NCBI RefSeq assembly: GCF_900114165.1
Contig: NZ_FOSB01000004.1
Coordinates: 186,001 to 250,000 of the forward strand
Reading direction: 5' to 3'
DNA from: Halobacillus dabanensis
GTDB lineage: Bacteria > Bacillota > Bacilli > Bacillales > Halobacillaceae
Length of the DNA stretch: 64,000 bases
Part shown: piece after piece, positions 26,474 through 34,668 of the stretch
How the letters are laid out: the number at the start of each line of letters is the position of its first letter
Position numbering within the stretch: position 1 is the stretch's first letter
Made by a program: the position numbers and the translations under genes
The notes under the pieces: generated by a model
Told to the model about the DNA's origin: nothing
The model's database searches: none
The model's input: the letters and a program-made list of their open reading frames with translations, nothing else

Positions 26474-28384
26474 TTATTCTTGTTGTTCAGAAGAGTCCTT
26501 TTCCTCAATCAATTCCGTTTGATCAAGATAACGAAGCAGATCTCCATATACGACAGAGTCAGAAAGAGCGAGTTCTTCTTCTGCTTCTTTGAAACCAGAA
26601 GCACAAGCCTCTCCTTCTACCTTCTCACCTGTTTCTCTATCAAAACAGCTTCCTTTGACACCCACATATTCTTCATTGGCAAAATCACCATCACGGGTGA
26701 TCATCATTTCACGACGATCTTTACTGAATAGGTCCTGTCCGAATTGAATGGGGTTTTCATCTTCGACACCAAGTAGATTCATAATCGTTGGACGTAAATC
26801 AATTTGTCCTCCGACAGTATCATGTTCTTTTGGTTCAATTCCTTCTCCGATCATGAGTAGAGGTACTCGCTGAAGCTGGAATTGTTCATAAGCATTAATA
26901 TCTTTATCCAAATACTCACCCATCGCTTGCTGGTGGTTTTCAGAAATCCCGAAGTGATCACCATAAATTACTAGGATCGTATCTTCATAGAGATCAGATT
27001 TTTTGAATTTCTCAACGAACTGTTTTAACGCTTCATCTTGATAACGAATCGTCTGGAAGTAACGGTTCAATGTGGTACTGGATGTGTCTCCTTCTTTAAT
27101 GAATTTTTTATCTTCAGGAAGTGTAAATGGATGGTGGTTCGTCAACGTAATCATTTTGTTATAAAATGGCTGCTCCATCTGTTCCATTTTCTCTAAAGCA
27201 TCACTAAAGAAATACTCATCCAAGTAGCCCCATCCGTAGGACTTCTCTTCGGTAACGTCAAAATCTTTCTTAGAGTAATACTCATCATAACCAAGGGACT
27301 CATACATCACATTACGATTCCAAAATGTCTCATCATTGGCATGCATCGTTGAAGACGTGTAGCCTTTTTCACCTAACACTTCAGGGGTCGCTTCGTATTC
27401 ATTACCTGAATGCGTAAAGAATGCGGCTCCCCGGTTCAGTCCATACAATGAATTATCAAGCAAAAACTCTGAATCGGAGGTACGCCCCTGTTTTACCTGG
27501 TGATAGAAGTTGCTGAAATAAGCTCCTTCTTCTTTCAGGTCATTGAAATACGGGGTAAGCTCTTCGCCGTTCAAAGTATTGTCCACGACAAAGGTTTGTG
27601 TACTCTCAAGGGATAAAAGAATAACGTTTTTCCCTTCCGCTACTCCAGTCATCTCACTGTTCGGCTCCGTTTCTTTCTCATTCAAATAATTCAACACAGG
27701 AACAAGTTCATTGCTGTCGGCAAATGTTTTCTTCGCTTCCGTTTGTCCCTGCAAAACAATATCATAGGCGTGGAAATTGAGTACGCCGATATATTTGACC
27801 AGCATGTTGCGATCAAATGCTCGTTGTAACAATTCTGTACGTTCCGTTTGTGCCCAACCCAAGTTAACTAAGAACAAAGGGATGGCGATAACAGCTAAAA
27901 TCAACCCTTCTTTCCGTTTAGGAACGAAACTCTGCAATCGTGCCGGTTTTAAATAGAATAGTAGAAACACGGCAACAAATACATCAACAAACAAGAAAAT
28001 GTCTGTCACAGCCAAAATTTTTGTAATACTTCCACCTAAACCAGCCAAGTTGGCAGCTTGCCCCAACATAGGTATAGTCAGGAAGTCATGATATTCCCGG
28101 TAAAAAAGCACGTTTACATACAATAAGACCGAACCAAGTATATAACTGGCCAGGAGGCCTTTTCGACCTGCAAGCAAAATCCCCACTCCGAATAAAAGGA
28201 AAATACTGCTTATTGGATTAAAAGCTAAAATAGCCGCCTCATTGGCATTTTCTATATCCAGTGTAAAAATACCACCTTGAACAATGGACATCTTCGCCCA
28301 GAAAATCGCCATCACAGCAGTATAAATCCAAAATTTCTTTTTAAACGCGGGGTCATTCATTTTTTTTCTAAACTTTGAAAACAT
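26474..28384 (-). CDS. ltaS: Lipoteichoic acid synthase-family sulfatase-fold enzyme, 636 aa
   Basis: Polymerises glycerol phosphate from phosphatidylglycerol onto a glycolipid anchor outside the membrane. Five transmembrane helices cover about residues 20-205. The extracellular alkaline-phosphatase-fold domain follows, with NVILLSLESTQTF (metal ligand Glu), the catalytic threonine in QGRTSDSEFLLDNSLYGL (near 300) and VIYGDHFGISENHQ (Asp-His metal ligands near 475). Length matches LtaS. Bacillaceae have several paralogues (LtaS, YfnI, YqgS, YvgJ), so this may be an alternative or stress-linked synthase. Monocistronic with its own terminator. Confidence 0.92.
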   Translation of the reverse strand: MFSKFRKKMNDPAFKKKFWIYTAVMAIFWAKMSIVQGGIFTLDIENANEAAILAFNPISSIFLLFGVGILLAGRKGLLASYILGSVLLYVNVLFYREYHDFLTIPMLGQAANLAGLGGSITKILAVTDIFLFVDVFVAVFLLFYLKPARLQSFVPKRKEGLILAVIAIPLFLVNLGWAQTERTELLQRAFDRNMLVKYIGVLNFHAYDIVLQGQTEAKKTFADSNELVPVLNYLNEKETEPNSEMTGVAEGKNVILLSLESTQTFVVDNTLNGEELTPYFNDLKEEGAYFSNFYHQVKQGRTSDSEFLLDNSLYGLNRGAAFFTHSGNEYEATPEVLGEKGYTSSTMHANDETFWNRNVMYESLGYDEYYSKKDFDVTEEKSYGWGYLDEYFFSDALEKMEQMEQPFYNKMITLTNHHPFTLPEDKKFIKEGDTSSTTLNRYFQTIRYQDEALKQFVEKFKKSDLYEDTILVIYGDHFGISENHQQAMGEYLDKDINAYEQFQLQRVPLLMIGEGIEPKEHDTVGGQIDLRPTIMNLLGVEDENPIQFGQDLFSKDRREMMITRDGDFANEEYVGVKGSCFDRETGEKVEGEACASGFKEAEEELALSDSVVYGDLLRYLDQTELIEEKDSSEQQE

Positions 28385-28880
28385 GATAAAACCTCCGTTG
28401 ATTAACCTGTATCCACTCTTTCATCATTCTTTCCATGATGAAATCTTGTATACTAGCTATTTCATAATCGTCATGTGTATCACGACGAGATTCATCATAA
28501 CATATTTACTATAAAAGTCACCTATTATAACTCAACTGTTATATTCATTTAATATGATTACATATGTATTACGCATAAATTAAAAAACAATGATATAAAC
28601 TTATAGATTATTGAAAGGTTCCTTCCATTTGAAGTTCCTCAAATATATTTCAGGATCCGAAGAAGTGCAATGTCTGACATAGAGAGGAAATATGTCCTTT
28701 CCTCATGTCGTGATTATTGTCTAAATGCCCCTGAAAATCATAGGGATCGGCTATTCGTCGCCATCTGATCGTATGCCGTACCACCGTTGAAGATAGGCTA
28801 TTTACATAGTTGTAAAAATGTTCAGGCGTAATCTCTCACCATAAATACTGATTCTTAAGTCCTGATTCCATCACAAAATG
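28385..28880. other. Divergent intergenic region ltaS / stress gene
   Basis: About 496 bases. The half next to ltaS is very AT-rich and should hold its promoter. At 28660-28820 base composition rises. On the minus strand a frame runs for about 50 codons (VNSLSSTVVRHTIRWRRIA region) without a plausible start or ribosome site. It could be a gene remnant or chance. Confidence 0.45.
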
Positions 28881-28904
28881 GTTACTGACTTTCATATCGG
28901 GTAT
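28881..28904 (+). promoter_or_regulatory. SigB-like promoter
   Basis: GTTACT (28881-28886), 12 bases, GGGTAT (28899-28904). The -10 box matches the SigB consensus exactly and the -35 matches 3 of 6. It lies 35 bases upstream of a gene whose family belongs to the general stress regulon. Confidence 0.6.
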
Positions 28905-28939
28905 CGACTATTAAGAGAAAATATAAAGGAGGATTAAAG

Positions 28940-29644
28940 ATGGATACAAGAATTATAGGTGGCGTTTTTTCTAAAGTCGGACATGCTGAGAAAGCAATTA
29001 ATGATCTACAGCATCACGGATACGGTTCCAATGATATTTCCGTTTTTGCCCGAGACAAAAGTAAAGTGAACGTATTAGAAGAGGAAATGGATACCTCTGT
29101 AACCTCCAATAAAGGCGGCCGCGGGAAAAACGCTGGAAAAGGAGCAGGATTAGGAGCAGTTTCCGGAGGAGCTTTAGGTGGAATTGGTGGTCTGGTAACT
29201 GGTTTAGGTCTTCTCGCCATCCCTGGTATCGGCCAAATTGCTGCAGCTGGTCCAATAGCCGCTTCTCTGACTGGCGCAGGCGTTGGCGCAGGTGGAGGGG
29301 GAATTGTCGGCGCCCTTGTTGGTGCAGGCATGCCTGAAAGAGATGCCCGTCAATACGAAGATCATTTGAAAGCTGGGAAAATCATTGTCATTGTCGAAGC
29401 TACAGACAAATTGAGAGATAAAGTCTATCGTACATTCCTTTCTAACCATACAGAGAACAAGTCGATGTATCCGGATCATTATCAAGACAATGACCACACT
29501 TCTCACCAAAACTCTTCCGAAAGACAAACAGTCGAAACTGAAGCCTTTACAGGAAGTTCAAGCAATAACCATCCTACGAACAACACACGTTCAAGAACGG
29601 AAGAAAGACAACATTCTACGACTACAAACCGTCGATACTCTTAA
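28940..29644 (+). CDS. YflT-domain general stress protein, 234 aa
   Basis: The N-terminal domain (residues 5-55, IIGGVFSKVGHAEKAINDLQHHGYGSNDISVFARD) matches the heat-induced YflT/GspM type. A glycine/alanine-rich hydrophobic core follows (about 60-130), with repeated GxGxxxG that could insert in or associate with membranes. A short KAGKIIVIVEA strand closes the fold. The last 60 residues are polar, low complexity and rich in Asn, Ser, Thr and His. RBS AAAGGAGG precedes the ATG. The SigB-type promoter upstream agrees with stress induction. Molecular function is not known. Confidence 0.82.
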   Translation: MDTRIIGGVFSKVGHAEKAINDLQHHGYGSNDISVFARDKSKVNVLEEEMDTSVTSNKGGRGKNAGKGAGLGAVSGGALGGIGGLVTGLGLLAIPGIGQIAAAGPIAASLTGAGVGAGGGGIVGALVGAGMPERDARQYEDHLKAGKIIVIVEATDKLRDKVYRTFLSNHTENKSMYPDHYQDNDHTSHQNSSERQTVETEAFTGSSSNNHPTNNTRSRTEERQHSTTTNRRYS

Positions 29645-29715
29645 TATTTATTCATCCAATAGAGAAACGGTCCCTGTTGTGGCGTGTCTTTTATAGAAAA
29701 GATCCCATTCAAAAA

Positions 29716-29744
29716 AGAGGTCAGACCGGTATGGTTTGACCTCT
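29716..29744. terminator. Hairpin between convergent genes
   Basis: AGAGGTCA and TGACCTCT form the stem. A6 on the left gives a T-run for the minus-strand yehS gene, whose stop is at 29749, and the hairpin may also end the plus-strand gene. Confidence 0.6.
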
Positions 29745-29748
29745 CCCC

Positions 29749-30267
29749 TTATCCTCTATATTTGATAGTCAATCCTTTTAAGAAATTCCTCGCGTATTGA
29801 TCACCAAACTGTCGATAATTCTTATGGCCTTCTTTCCTTAGCAAGCCGCTTAATTCCCCTTTAGTGATCGAAACCCCAGCGTTATCTAAAATATCGATGA
29901 TGTCCTCACTCGTTAATTTCAATGCAATTTTCACTTTTTTAAGCATGACATTATTCACACTTGAGTGATTCCTGATCGACCGGTCCGGCTTCATTGGTTC
30001 TCCATCTTTTGTTTTTTGAGGCCCTCGCTCAAACGTAATCAATCCATTCAAAAAAGACTCTAACATACTGTTTGTACATTTAATGTGTTCCTCATCTTCA
30101 TATCCCTCATCATCTTCCGCATCATAACTTTCCTCTGACTTTGTGAGGACCTTTTGAACTTCTTCTTTCGTCAGCTCTACCCCTCCAAGCTGGAATATTT
30201 GAATCATATCTTGATCTTTTATATCCAGGGCATATCTTAGTCGAATTAATATATCATTATTATCCAT
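29749..30267 (-). CDS. yehS: YehS-like DUF1456 protein, 172 aa
   Basis: Two copies of the DUF1456 domain. The first is at about 2-76 (NDILIRLRYALDIKDQDMIQIF and the FLNGLITFERG end). The second is at 104-170 (NNVMLKKVKIALKLTSEDIIDIL and the FLKGLTIKYRG end). They are joined by a linker containing RGPQ and PDRSIRN. Both halves carry the helix-helix pattern of small DNA- or RNA-binding folds. An acidic insertion (SYDAEDDEGYEDEEH) in the first copy is longer than usual. Function unknown. The gene stands alone with AGGAGG before the ATG. Confidence 0.88.
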   Translation of the reverse strand: MDNNDILIRLRYALDIKDQDMIQIFQLGGVELTKEEVQKVLTKSEESYDAEDDEGYEDEEHIKCTNSMLESFLNGLITFERGPQKTKDGEPMKPDRSIRNHSSVNNVMLKKVKIALKLTSEDIIDILDNAGVSITKGELSGLLRKEGHKNYRQFGDQYARNFLKGLTIKYRG

Positions 30268-30472
30268 TAATAATACCTCCTATATATGTAACTACCTAAG
30301 CTATTTCTTTTAAATTCATCAAGATATCCATCATAACATGTTCAAGTATAAGCTAGTCTAACCGAATTGGAAATTTCTTAAGCGAATAATGGAAGCTTGA
30401 AGAAAGACAAATTTTCTCTTGAGCTGTGTTTCCTTAAAGGTTCTATCTAGATTCTCTTCTTCAATTAATATA

Positions 30473-30504
30473 AATGGGAAGACCGTGAAGTCGCTCTTCC
30501 CATT
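30473..30504 (-). terminator. Hairpin downstream of adcA
   Basis: AATGGGAAGA pairs with TCTTCCCATT around 12 bases. It is 33 bases after the adcA stop on the minus strand, but the following sequence is only moderately T-rich. Confidence 0.5.
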
Positions 30505-30536
30505 CCCTTCCTGTAAGTGTGTATTTAAAGAGGATA

Positions 30537-32150
30537 TCAATGCATCATCATTTCATGAGCAATTTCATGGCCATATAAATCAAAAGGGTAATATGTCGGC
30601 CAGTTCGTTACTTCTTCCAATAAAGCTTCACGGTCATCTCCCCAATATAAGTGATAATGATCCGCCTCTGTAGGATCAATGCTATGGTCACTGAATTGAA
30701 TGTAGGAAGGGAGCCCTTCCACTTCTTCGCTTCGTTTAAAGATGTAGCGCACCCCTCTATTTCCAGCTTCATATGTCAATATCTCGTGCCCATCATACTG
30801 ATATTCTCCAGAGGTTTCTTCTCCATTTTCAAAGAAGGATACGTTTTTGCCCTGGATGACAATGCGATCTATATTCGTTTGGTAACCTTCTTTGTAATAC
30901 TCTTTATATTCTTTCGCTGTTTTGTCTCCATCTTCTGCTTTATGTTCGAATACTTCATCAAGCGTACCGTCCTGAAGATACGGATAAACCGATTGCCAGT
31001 CTCCTTCCCAATCTGACAAAGGGCGATCTTTCACTTGACTGTCCTCAAAATAACCTTCATAAATTTTTTCAGTTACTTCATCATGTGAATGACTATGATC
31101 ATGGGTATGACCATGGTCATGATTCTCTTCATGTTCATGCTGTTCTTCTGGATCAGAGACATCTTTTGAAACAGATAAAGACTTTGTCAGTTCTTCCAGG
31201 TTGTGTTGCATAAGTGTAAAATAGTCTTCGTTATTTTGAATATCTTCCTCTGTAAGAACCGATAAGTTGTGAATACGCAAAGCCTCGGCGCCTATTTCTT
31301 CTCTTACAATATCCCCTACTTTCGGAGTCACATTCTGTTCAAAGAATACATGCTTCAATCCATATTTATCCGCGGTCTCAATGATTTCTTCTAACTCTTT
31401 TTGAGAAGGTTCATTTGTTGGGCTCAAGCCTGATATGGCAAGTTGTTCGATTCCATATGCTTGCTCCCAATAACCATACGCTGCATGAGAGACGATAATT
31501 TTGTTTCCTGGTAAACTTTCGATTTCTGTCCGAAATTCATTATCCAGTGCTTCCAGTTCTCCTTTCAAAGTTTCAAAGTTTTTGTTAAACGTGTCTTCTT
31601 TTTGGGGCATTAACTCCACCAATGTTTCTTTCACCTGTTCTGCCATTTGTATGGAACGGATAGGATCCAGCCACACATGGGGGTCCTGGCCTCCGTGATG
31701 ATGCTCGTCGTGATTATCGTTATTGCCCTCTTTCTCTCCATGGGCATGTGCATGGTCATGACTATGTACATGCTCCTCCAAATCTATTCCTTTAGATGCT
31801 TCCAGGATCTGCACATCTTCAGATTCAATAGAATCAGAGATTTTTTCAGCATAAGATTCTAAACCAGCTCCATTATAAATGAAGGCATCTGCTTCTGCGA
31901 TTTCTATCATTTCCTTTGAAGTGGGTTCATACGTATGTGGATCCGTTCCTGGTGGCAAAATGGACTCCACGTCAGCCTTATCACCAGCTATTTGTTCCGT
32001 AAAGAATTGTAGTGGATAAACAGTTGTAAAAACTTTTATTTTTTCACTCGATTCCTCCCCGTCTCCACTAGTCGATTCATCTTCCCCACATGCAGTCATT
32101 GCTAAAAGAACGACTATCAAGCTGAATAACCTTGCAAAATTTTTCAACAT
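30537..32150 (-). CDS. adcA: Zinc-binding lipoprotein, ZnuA-ZinT fusion (AdcA), 537 aa
   Basis: High-affinity zinc capture protein anchored outside the membrane. The lipobox LLAMTAC puts the modified cysteine near residue 21. The ZnuA domain follows, with zinc ligands in GTDPHTYEP, QDPHVWLDP and IVSHAAYGYWEQAYG. It has a histidine-rich loop (HSHDHAHAHGE and DEHHHGG) and a second His-rich linker near 345-370. A ZinT/YodA domain forms the C-terminus (DRPLSDWEGDWQSVYPYL onward, with EADHYHLYWGD and YGHEIAHEMMMH). ATG at 32150 has AGGAGG; the frame extends to 32177 without cause. No permease or ATPase gene is adjacent, so it must use a transporter encoded elsewhere. Three Zur boxes precede it. 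Confidence 0.93.
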   Translation of the reverse strand: MLKNFARLFSLIVVLLAMTACGEDESTSGDGEESSEKIKVFTTVYPLQFFTEQIAGDKADVESILPPGTDPHTYEPTSKEMIEIAEADAFIYNGAGLESYAEKISDSIESEDVQILEASKGIDLEEHVHSHDHAHAHGEKEGNNDNHDEHHHGGQDPHVWLDPIRSIQMAEQVKETLVELMPQKEDTFNKNFETLKGELEALDNEFRTEIESLPGNKIIVSHAAYGYWEQAYGIEQLAISGLSPTNEPSQKELEEIIETADKYGLKHVFFEQNVTPKVGDIVREEIGAEALRIHNLSVLTEEDIQNNEDYFTLMQHNLEELTKSLSVSKDVSDPEEQHEHEENHDHGHTHDHSHSHDEVTEKIYEGYFEDSQVKDRPLSDWEGDWQSVYPYLQDGTLDEVFEHKAEDGDKTAKEYKEYYKEGYQTNIDRIVIQGKNVSFFENGEETSGEYQYDGHEILTYEAGNRGVRYIFKRSEEVEGLPSYIQFSDHSIDPTEADHYHLYWGDDREALLEEVTNWPTYYPFDLYGHEIAHEMMMH

Positions 32151-32178
32151 CCTTTCTCCTCCTCTTTCGAAAAGCAAT

Positions 32179-32253
32179 TATCGTAATGATTACTGTTTGT
32201 TCACAAATATACTATCGTAATGGTTACATTTTGTAAATAGTAATAATTACGAT
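32179..32253. promoter_or_regulatory. Three Zur boxes upstream of adcA
   Basis: TCGTAATGATTAC (32181-32193), TCGTAATGGTTAC (32215-32227) and GTAATAATTACGA (32240-32252) each match the Bacillus Zur operator TCGTAATNATTACGA at 12-13 of 15 positions. The centres are about 34 and 25 bases apart. Confidence 0.85.
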
Positions 32254-32312
32254 TTGTTGTATTGCTCTTGATAAAAACCTTACACTCTTGGAAGTTTTTA
32301 TATTCTAGACAT

Positions 32313-32339
32313 AAAAAAAGGCCGCGAGCAGCGGCCTTT
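32313..32339 (-). terminator. Terminator of the galactitol-type operon
   Basis: AAAGGCCGC pairs with GCGGCCTTT across a 5-base loop. A7 at 32313-32319 gives the T-run on the minus strand, 12 bases past the gatD stop. Confidence 0.9.
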
Positions 32340-32350
32340 GGTCTACACTA

Positions 32351-33406
32351 TTAAATGGTATAATGCGGATAAAACATAACTTTAATAAAAGAACCGTTTT
32401 GATTGATCAGATTTTCAAACGTGGATGGGCCTTCTTTCAATGATAATCGATGAGAAATTAACGGTTGTATATTCAACTGCCCGTTACTCATATAATGAAG
32501 TGTCGATTGCCACTCTTTTCCTGGAAAAGGAGCGGAAATAGCATTCCAGGACCCGATAACTTTTAGTTCATTACGGACGATTCTTTCAAAATAAAAACGC
32601 TCGATTTCTATGTTAGCATAGGGGATTCCCATATAGAGAACCTCCCCTCCCTTTTTAGGAAGGGCAAGCACTTGTTCTGAAGTTATCGGAGAGCCTGCAC
32701 ATTCAACAGCTAAGTCCACCCCTAACTGTTCTGTGACTTCGGATACGCGTTTATGAGGTGGATGGACAGTAGGATTAATCAGCACATCCGCTCCCACTTC
32801 CTTCGCTATTTCCAGTTTCTGATCATCAATGTCAATGGCGATCACTTGCTTAGCCCCAAAGATTTTCGCCCATTGAACAGCCAATAACCCTATACTGCCA
32901 CATCCCATGATGGCTACCGTCGATCCTGGTTGTAAACTCGTTCGATAAAATCCGTGAGCGACTACAGACGACGGCTCAACCATTGCTGCCGCTTCATAAT
33001 CAACATTGTCAGGAAGTCGAAGGACATGGGTAGCGGGAAGACTGACGAATTCAGCATAAGCTCCTGGGTGACGGGCTCCGATCAATGTTAATTTTTCACA
33101 TTGGGATAAGTTTCCCTTCAAGCAGCTATGACATTCTCCACAGTAGAAAGTCGGGCATCCTGCCACACGGTCTCCTACCCGGATATTGTCCACCTTTGAT
33201 CCTGCTTCAACAACCTCACCAGAAAACTCATGGCCAAAGGTCATTCCCTCCACATAGGGGCCAAGCTTCTTATATCTGGAAACATCTGATCCACAAATAC
33301 CAACGGCCTTCACTTTAATAACAACTTCCTCTTCCCCAGTCAGAACGGGGTTAGGCTTTTCTTCGTATCGTAAATCCTGTGTCCCATAAAGATTCAATGT
33401 CTTCAT
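32351..33406 (-). CDS. gatD: Zinc-dependent dehydrogenase, galactitol-1-phosphate 5-dehydrogenase-like, 351 aa
   Basis: Medium-chain dehydrogenase. Catalytic zinc ligands are in GICGSDVSRYKKLGPYVEGMTFGHEFSGEVVEAG (Cys near 37, His-Glu near 59) and a structural zinc site is in CGECHSCLKGNLSQCEK. The NAD-binding motif is MGCGSIGLLAVQWAKIFGAK near 165-184. It is the last gene of a PTS operon of the galactitol type, so oxidation of the phosphorylated polyol that the PTS delivers is the likely reaction. ATG at 33406 has AGAAGGTGAG; the longer frame from 33415 starts inside the ribosome site. Substrate is inferred from context. Confidence 0.85.
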   Translation of the reverse strand: MKTLNLYGTQDLRYEEKPNPVLTGEEEVVIKVKAVGICGSDVSRYKKLGPYVEGMTFGHEFSGEVVEAGSKVDNIRVGDRVAGCPTFYCGECHSCLKGNLSQCEKLTLIGARHPGAYAEFVSLPATHVLRLPDNVDYEAAAMVEPSSVVAHGFYRTSLQPGSTVAIMGCGSIGLLAVQWAKIFGAKQVIAIDIDDQKLEIAKEVGADVLINPTVHPPHKRVSEVTEQLGVDLAVECAGSPITSEQVLALPKKGGEVLYMGIPYANIEIERFYFERIVRNELKVIGSWNAISAPFPGKEWQSTLHYMSNGQLNIQPLISHRLSLKEGPSTFENLINQNGSFIKVMFYPHYTI

Positions 33407-33424
33407 GTATCTCACCTTCTATTT

Positions 33425-33598
33425 CTACACATTTTCCGTTTCTTCCGCAGATTCGGAATGGGAAGACGATCTTTTATTCATTAATTTCCAGCAGGCTGCA
33501 CCTACAATGATGGAATTGAAAATCATTTGGTTTTCAAAATAAACATCTCCAATAGATCGCATCGGTCCTAACATGAATTCAAGAAATGCATCTACCAT
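33425..33598 (-). CDS. 57-residue small protein within the PTS operon
   Basis: Found between the two dehydrogenase genes. It starts at ATG 33598 behind GAGGG, 21 bases after the upstream stop, and ends 18 bases before the next start, so it fills the gap exactly like a gene. The protein begins MVDAFLEFMLGPMRSIGD, then has a hydrophobic stretch MIFNSIIVGAACWKLM and a polar tail rich in Ser and Glu. It looks like a small single-helix membrane or peripheral protein. I recognise no family; a role as a subunit or stabiliser of the IIC transporter or dehydrogenases is an inference. Confidence 0.65.
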   Translation of the reverse strand: MVDAFLEFMLGPMRSIGDVYFENQMIFNSIIVGAACWKLMNKRSSSHSESAEETENV

Positions 33599-33619
33599 TT
33601 AAAACCCTCATTTCTTTTT

Positions 33620-34654
33620 CTATTCGTCCACCGGTGTCAACAAAACTTTGATGGCTTCTCCACTTTTGATGGCTTGATAAGCTTGGTCCCATTCATTAAT
33701 TGGGAATTCATGTGTTACTAGTGAGCGAGCGTTCACTCGGCCACTGTTCATAAGATCTAGAGAAGGTTCCCAATCGGCAGATTTCTGACTTCTACTGCCC
33801 ACGACCCGTATTTCTTTTTGGATGATTTTTTCTAAGTTGAACTCGATCTCAGGCTTCGCAAAGATACCGACTTGTCCATACTGTCCTTTTTTCCTCAATA
33901 GATCCAAGGCTAGACTAGCGGCTGGAACAGCTCCTGAACATTCGTAGACGACATCTGCTCCATACCCATCCGTAAGTCCATTGACAAATTCTTGAAGGTC
34001 CTGCTCCTGAATATCTATGGCATAGTCAATACCAAGCTCTTCTGCTTTGCTCAACCGAATTTGGTCATGGGACAACCCTGCAATGACAACTGTCGCTCCT
34101 CTACTTTTAGCGACTTGCGCGGTAAACAACCCGATCGGCCCTGGGCCAATGACGACAACTAAATCACCAGGATTGATGACCGTTTTTTCGACGGCATGGT
34201 AGGTGCAAGCAAGGGGCTCTGTCATCGCACCAGAGCGGTAATCCACTTCGGGCGGAAGATGATGAACACTTTCTTTACGTGCAATCAGATACTTGGCGAA
34301 CCCACCGTCCTGCTGAGTACCCAGCCCTTTACGATAGTTGCAAAGGTTGTAATCCCCGCTTTTACAATATTCACATTCTCCACATACATAGAAGGTTGTT
34401 TCAGATGTGACACGATCTCCGATGTTAAATTCTGTAACGTCATCTCCAACATCGACAACGACTCCTGAAAACTCATGCCCGAGTGTGACAGGAACTTTCA
34501 CTTTATAATGGCCTTCATATGTGTGGATGTCGGACCCGCAAATACCAGTATATTTCACTTCGATCTTAACCTGACCTTTGCCGACTTCTGGTTCCTGTTT
34601 ATCTTGAATTTCTAAATTTCCGTATCCAAGCTCCGTCTTCACCAGTGCTTTCAA
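33620..34654 (-). CDS. Zinc-dependent polyol/alcohol dehydrogenase, 344 aa
   Basis: Second medium-chain dehydrogenase of the operon. The catalytic zinc site is GICGSDIHTYEGHYKVKVP with the following GHEFSGVVVDVG. The structural zinc cysteines are in CGECEYCKSGDYNLCNYRKG. The NAD-binding loop is IGPGPIGLFTAQVAKSRGA near 170-188, with the glycine pattern normal. It resembles sorbitol/L-iditol or threonine dehydrogenases. It differs clearly from the gatD product downstream, so the operon probably oxidises two positions or two substrates. It follows gatC by 14 bases. Confidence 0.87.
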   Translation of the reverse strand: MKALVKTELGYGNLEIQDKQEPEVGKGQVKIEVKYTGICGSDIHTYEGHYKVKVPVTLGHEFSGVVVDVGDDVTEFNIGDRVTSETTFYVCGECEYCKSGDYNLCNYRKGLGTQQDGGFAKYLIARKESVHHLPPEVDYRSGAMTEPLACTYHAVEKTVINPGDLVVVIGPGPIGLFTAQVAKSRGATVVIAGLSHDQIRLSKAEELGIDYAIDIQEQDLQEFVNGLTDGYGADVVYECSGAVPAASLALDLLRKKGQYGQVGIFAKPEIEFNLEKIIQKEIRVVGSRSQKSADWEPSLDLMNSGRVNARSLVTHEFPINEWDQAYQAIKSGEAIKVLLTPVDE

Positions 34655-34668
34655 TCTTATCCCTCCAA

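Noticed and set aside
29014-29331. Proline-rich frame opposite the YflT-like gene
   Set aside because: It is the complement of the Gly/Ala-rich coding region, which produces runs of Pro by composition.
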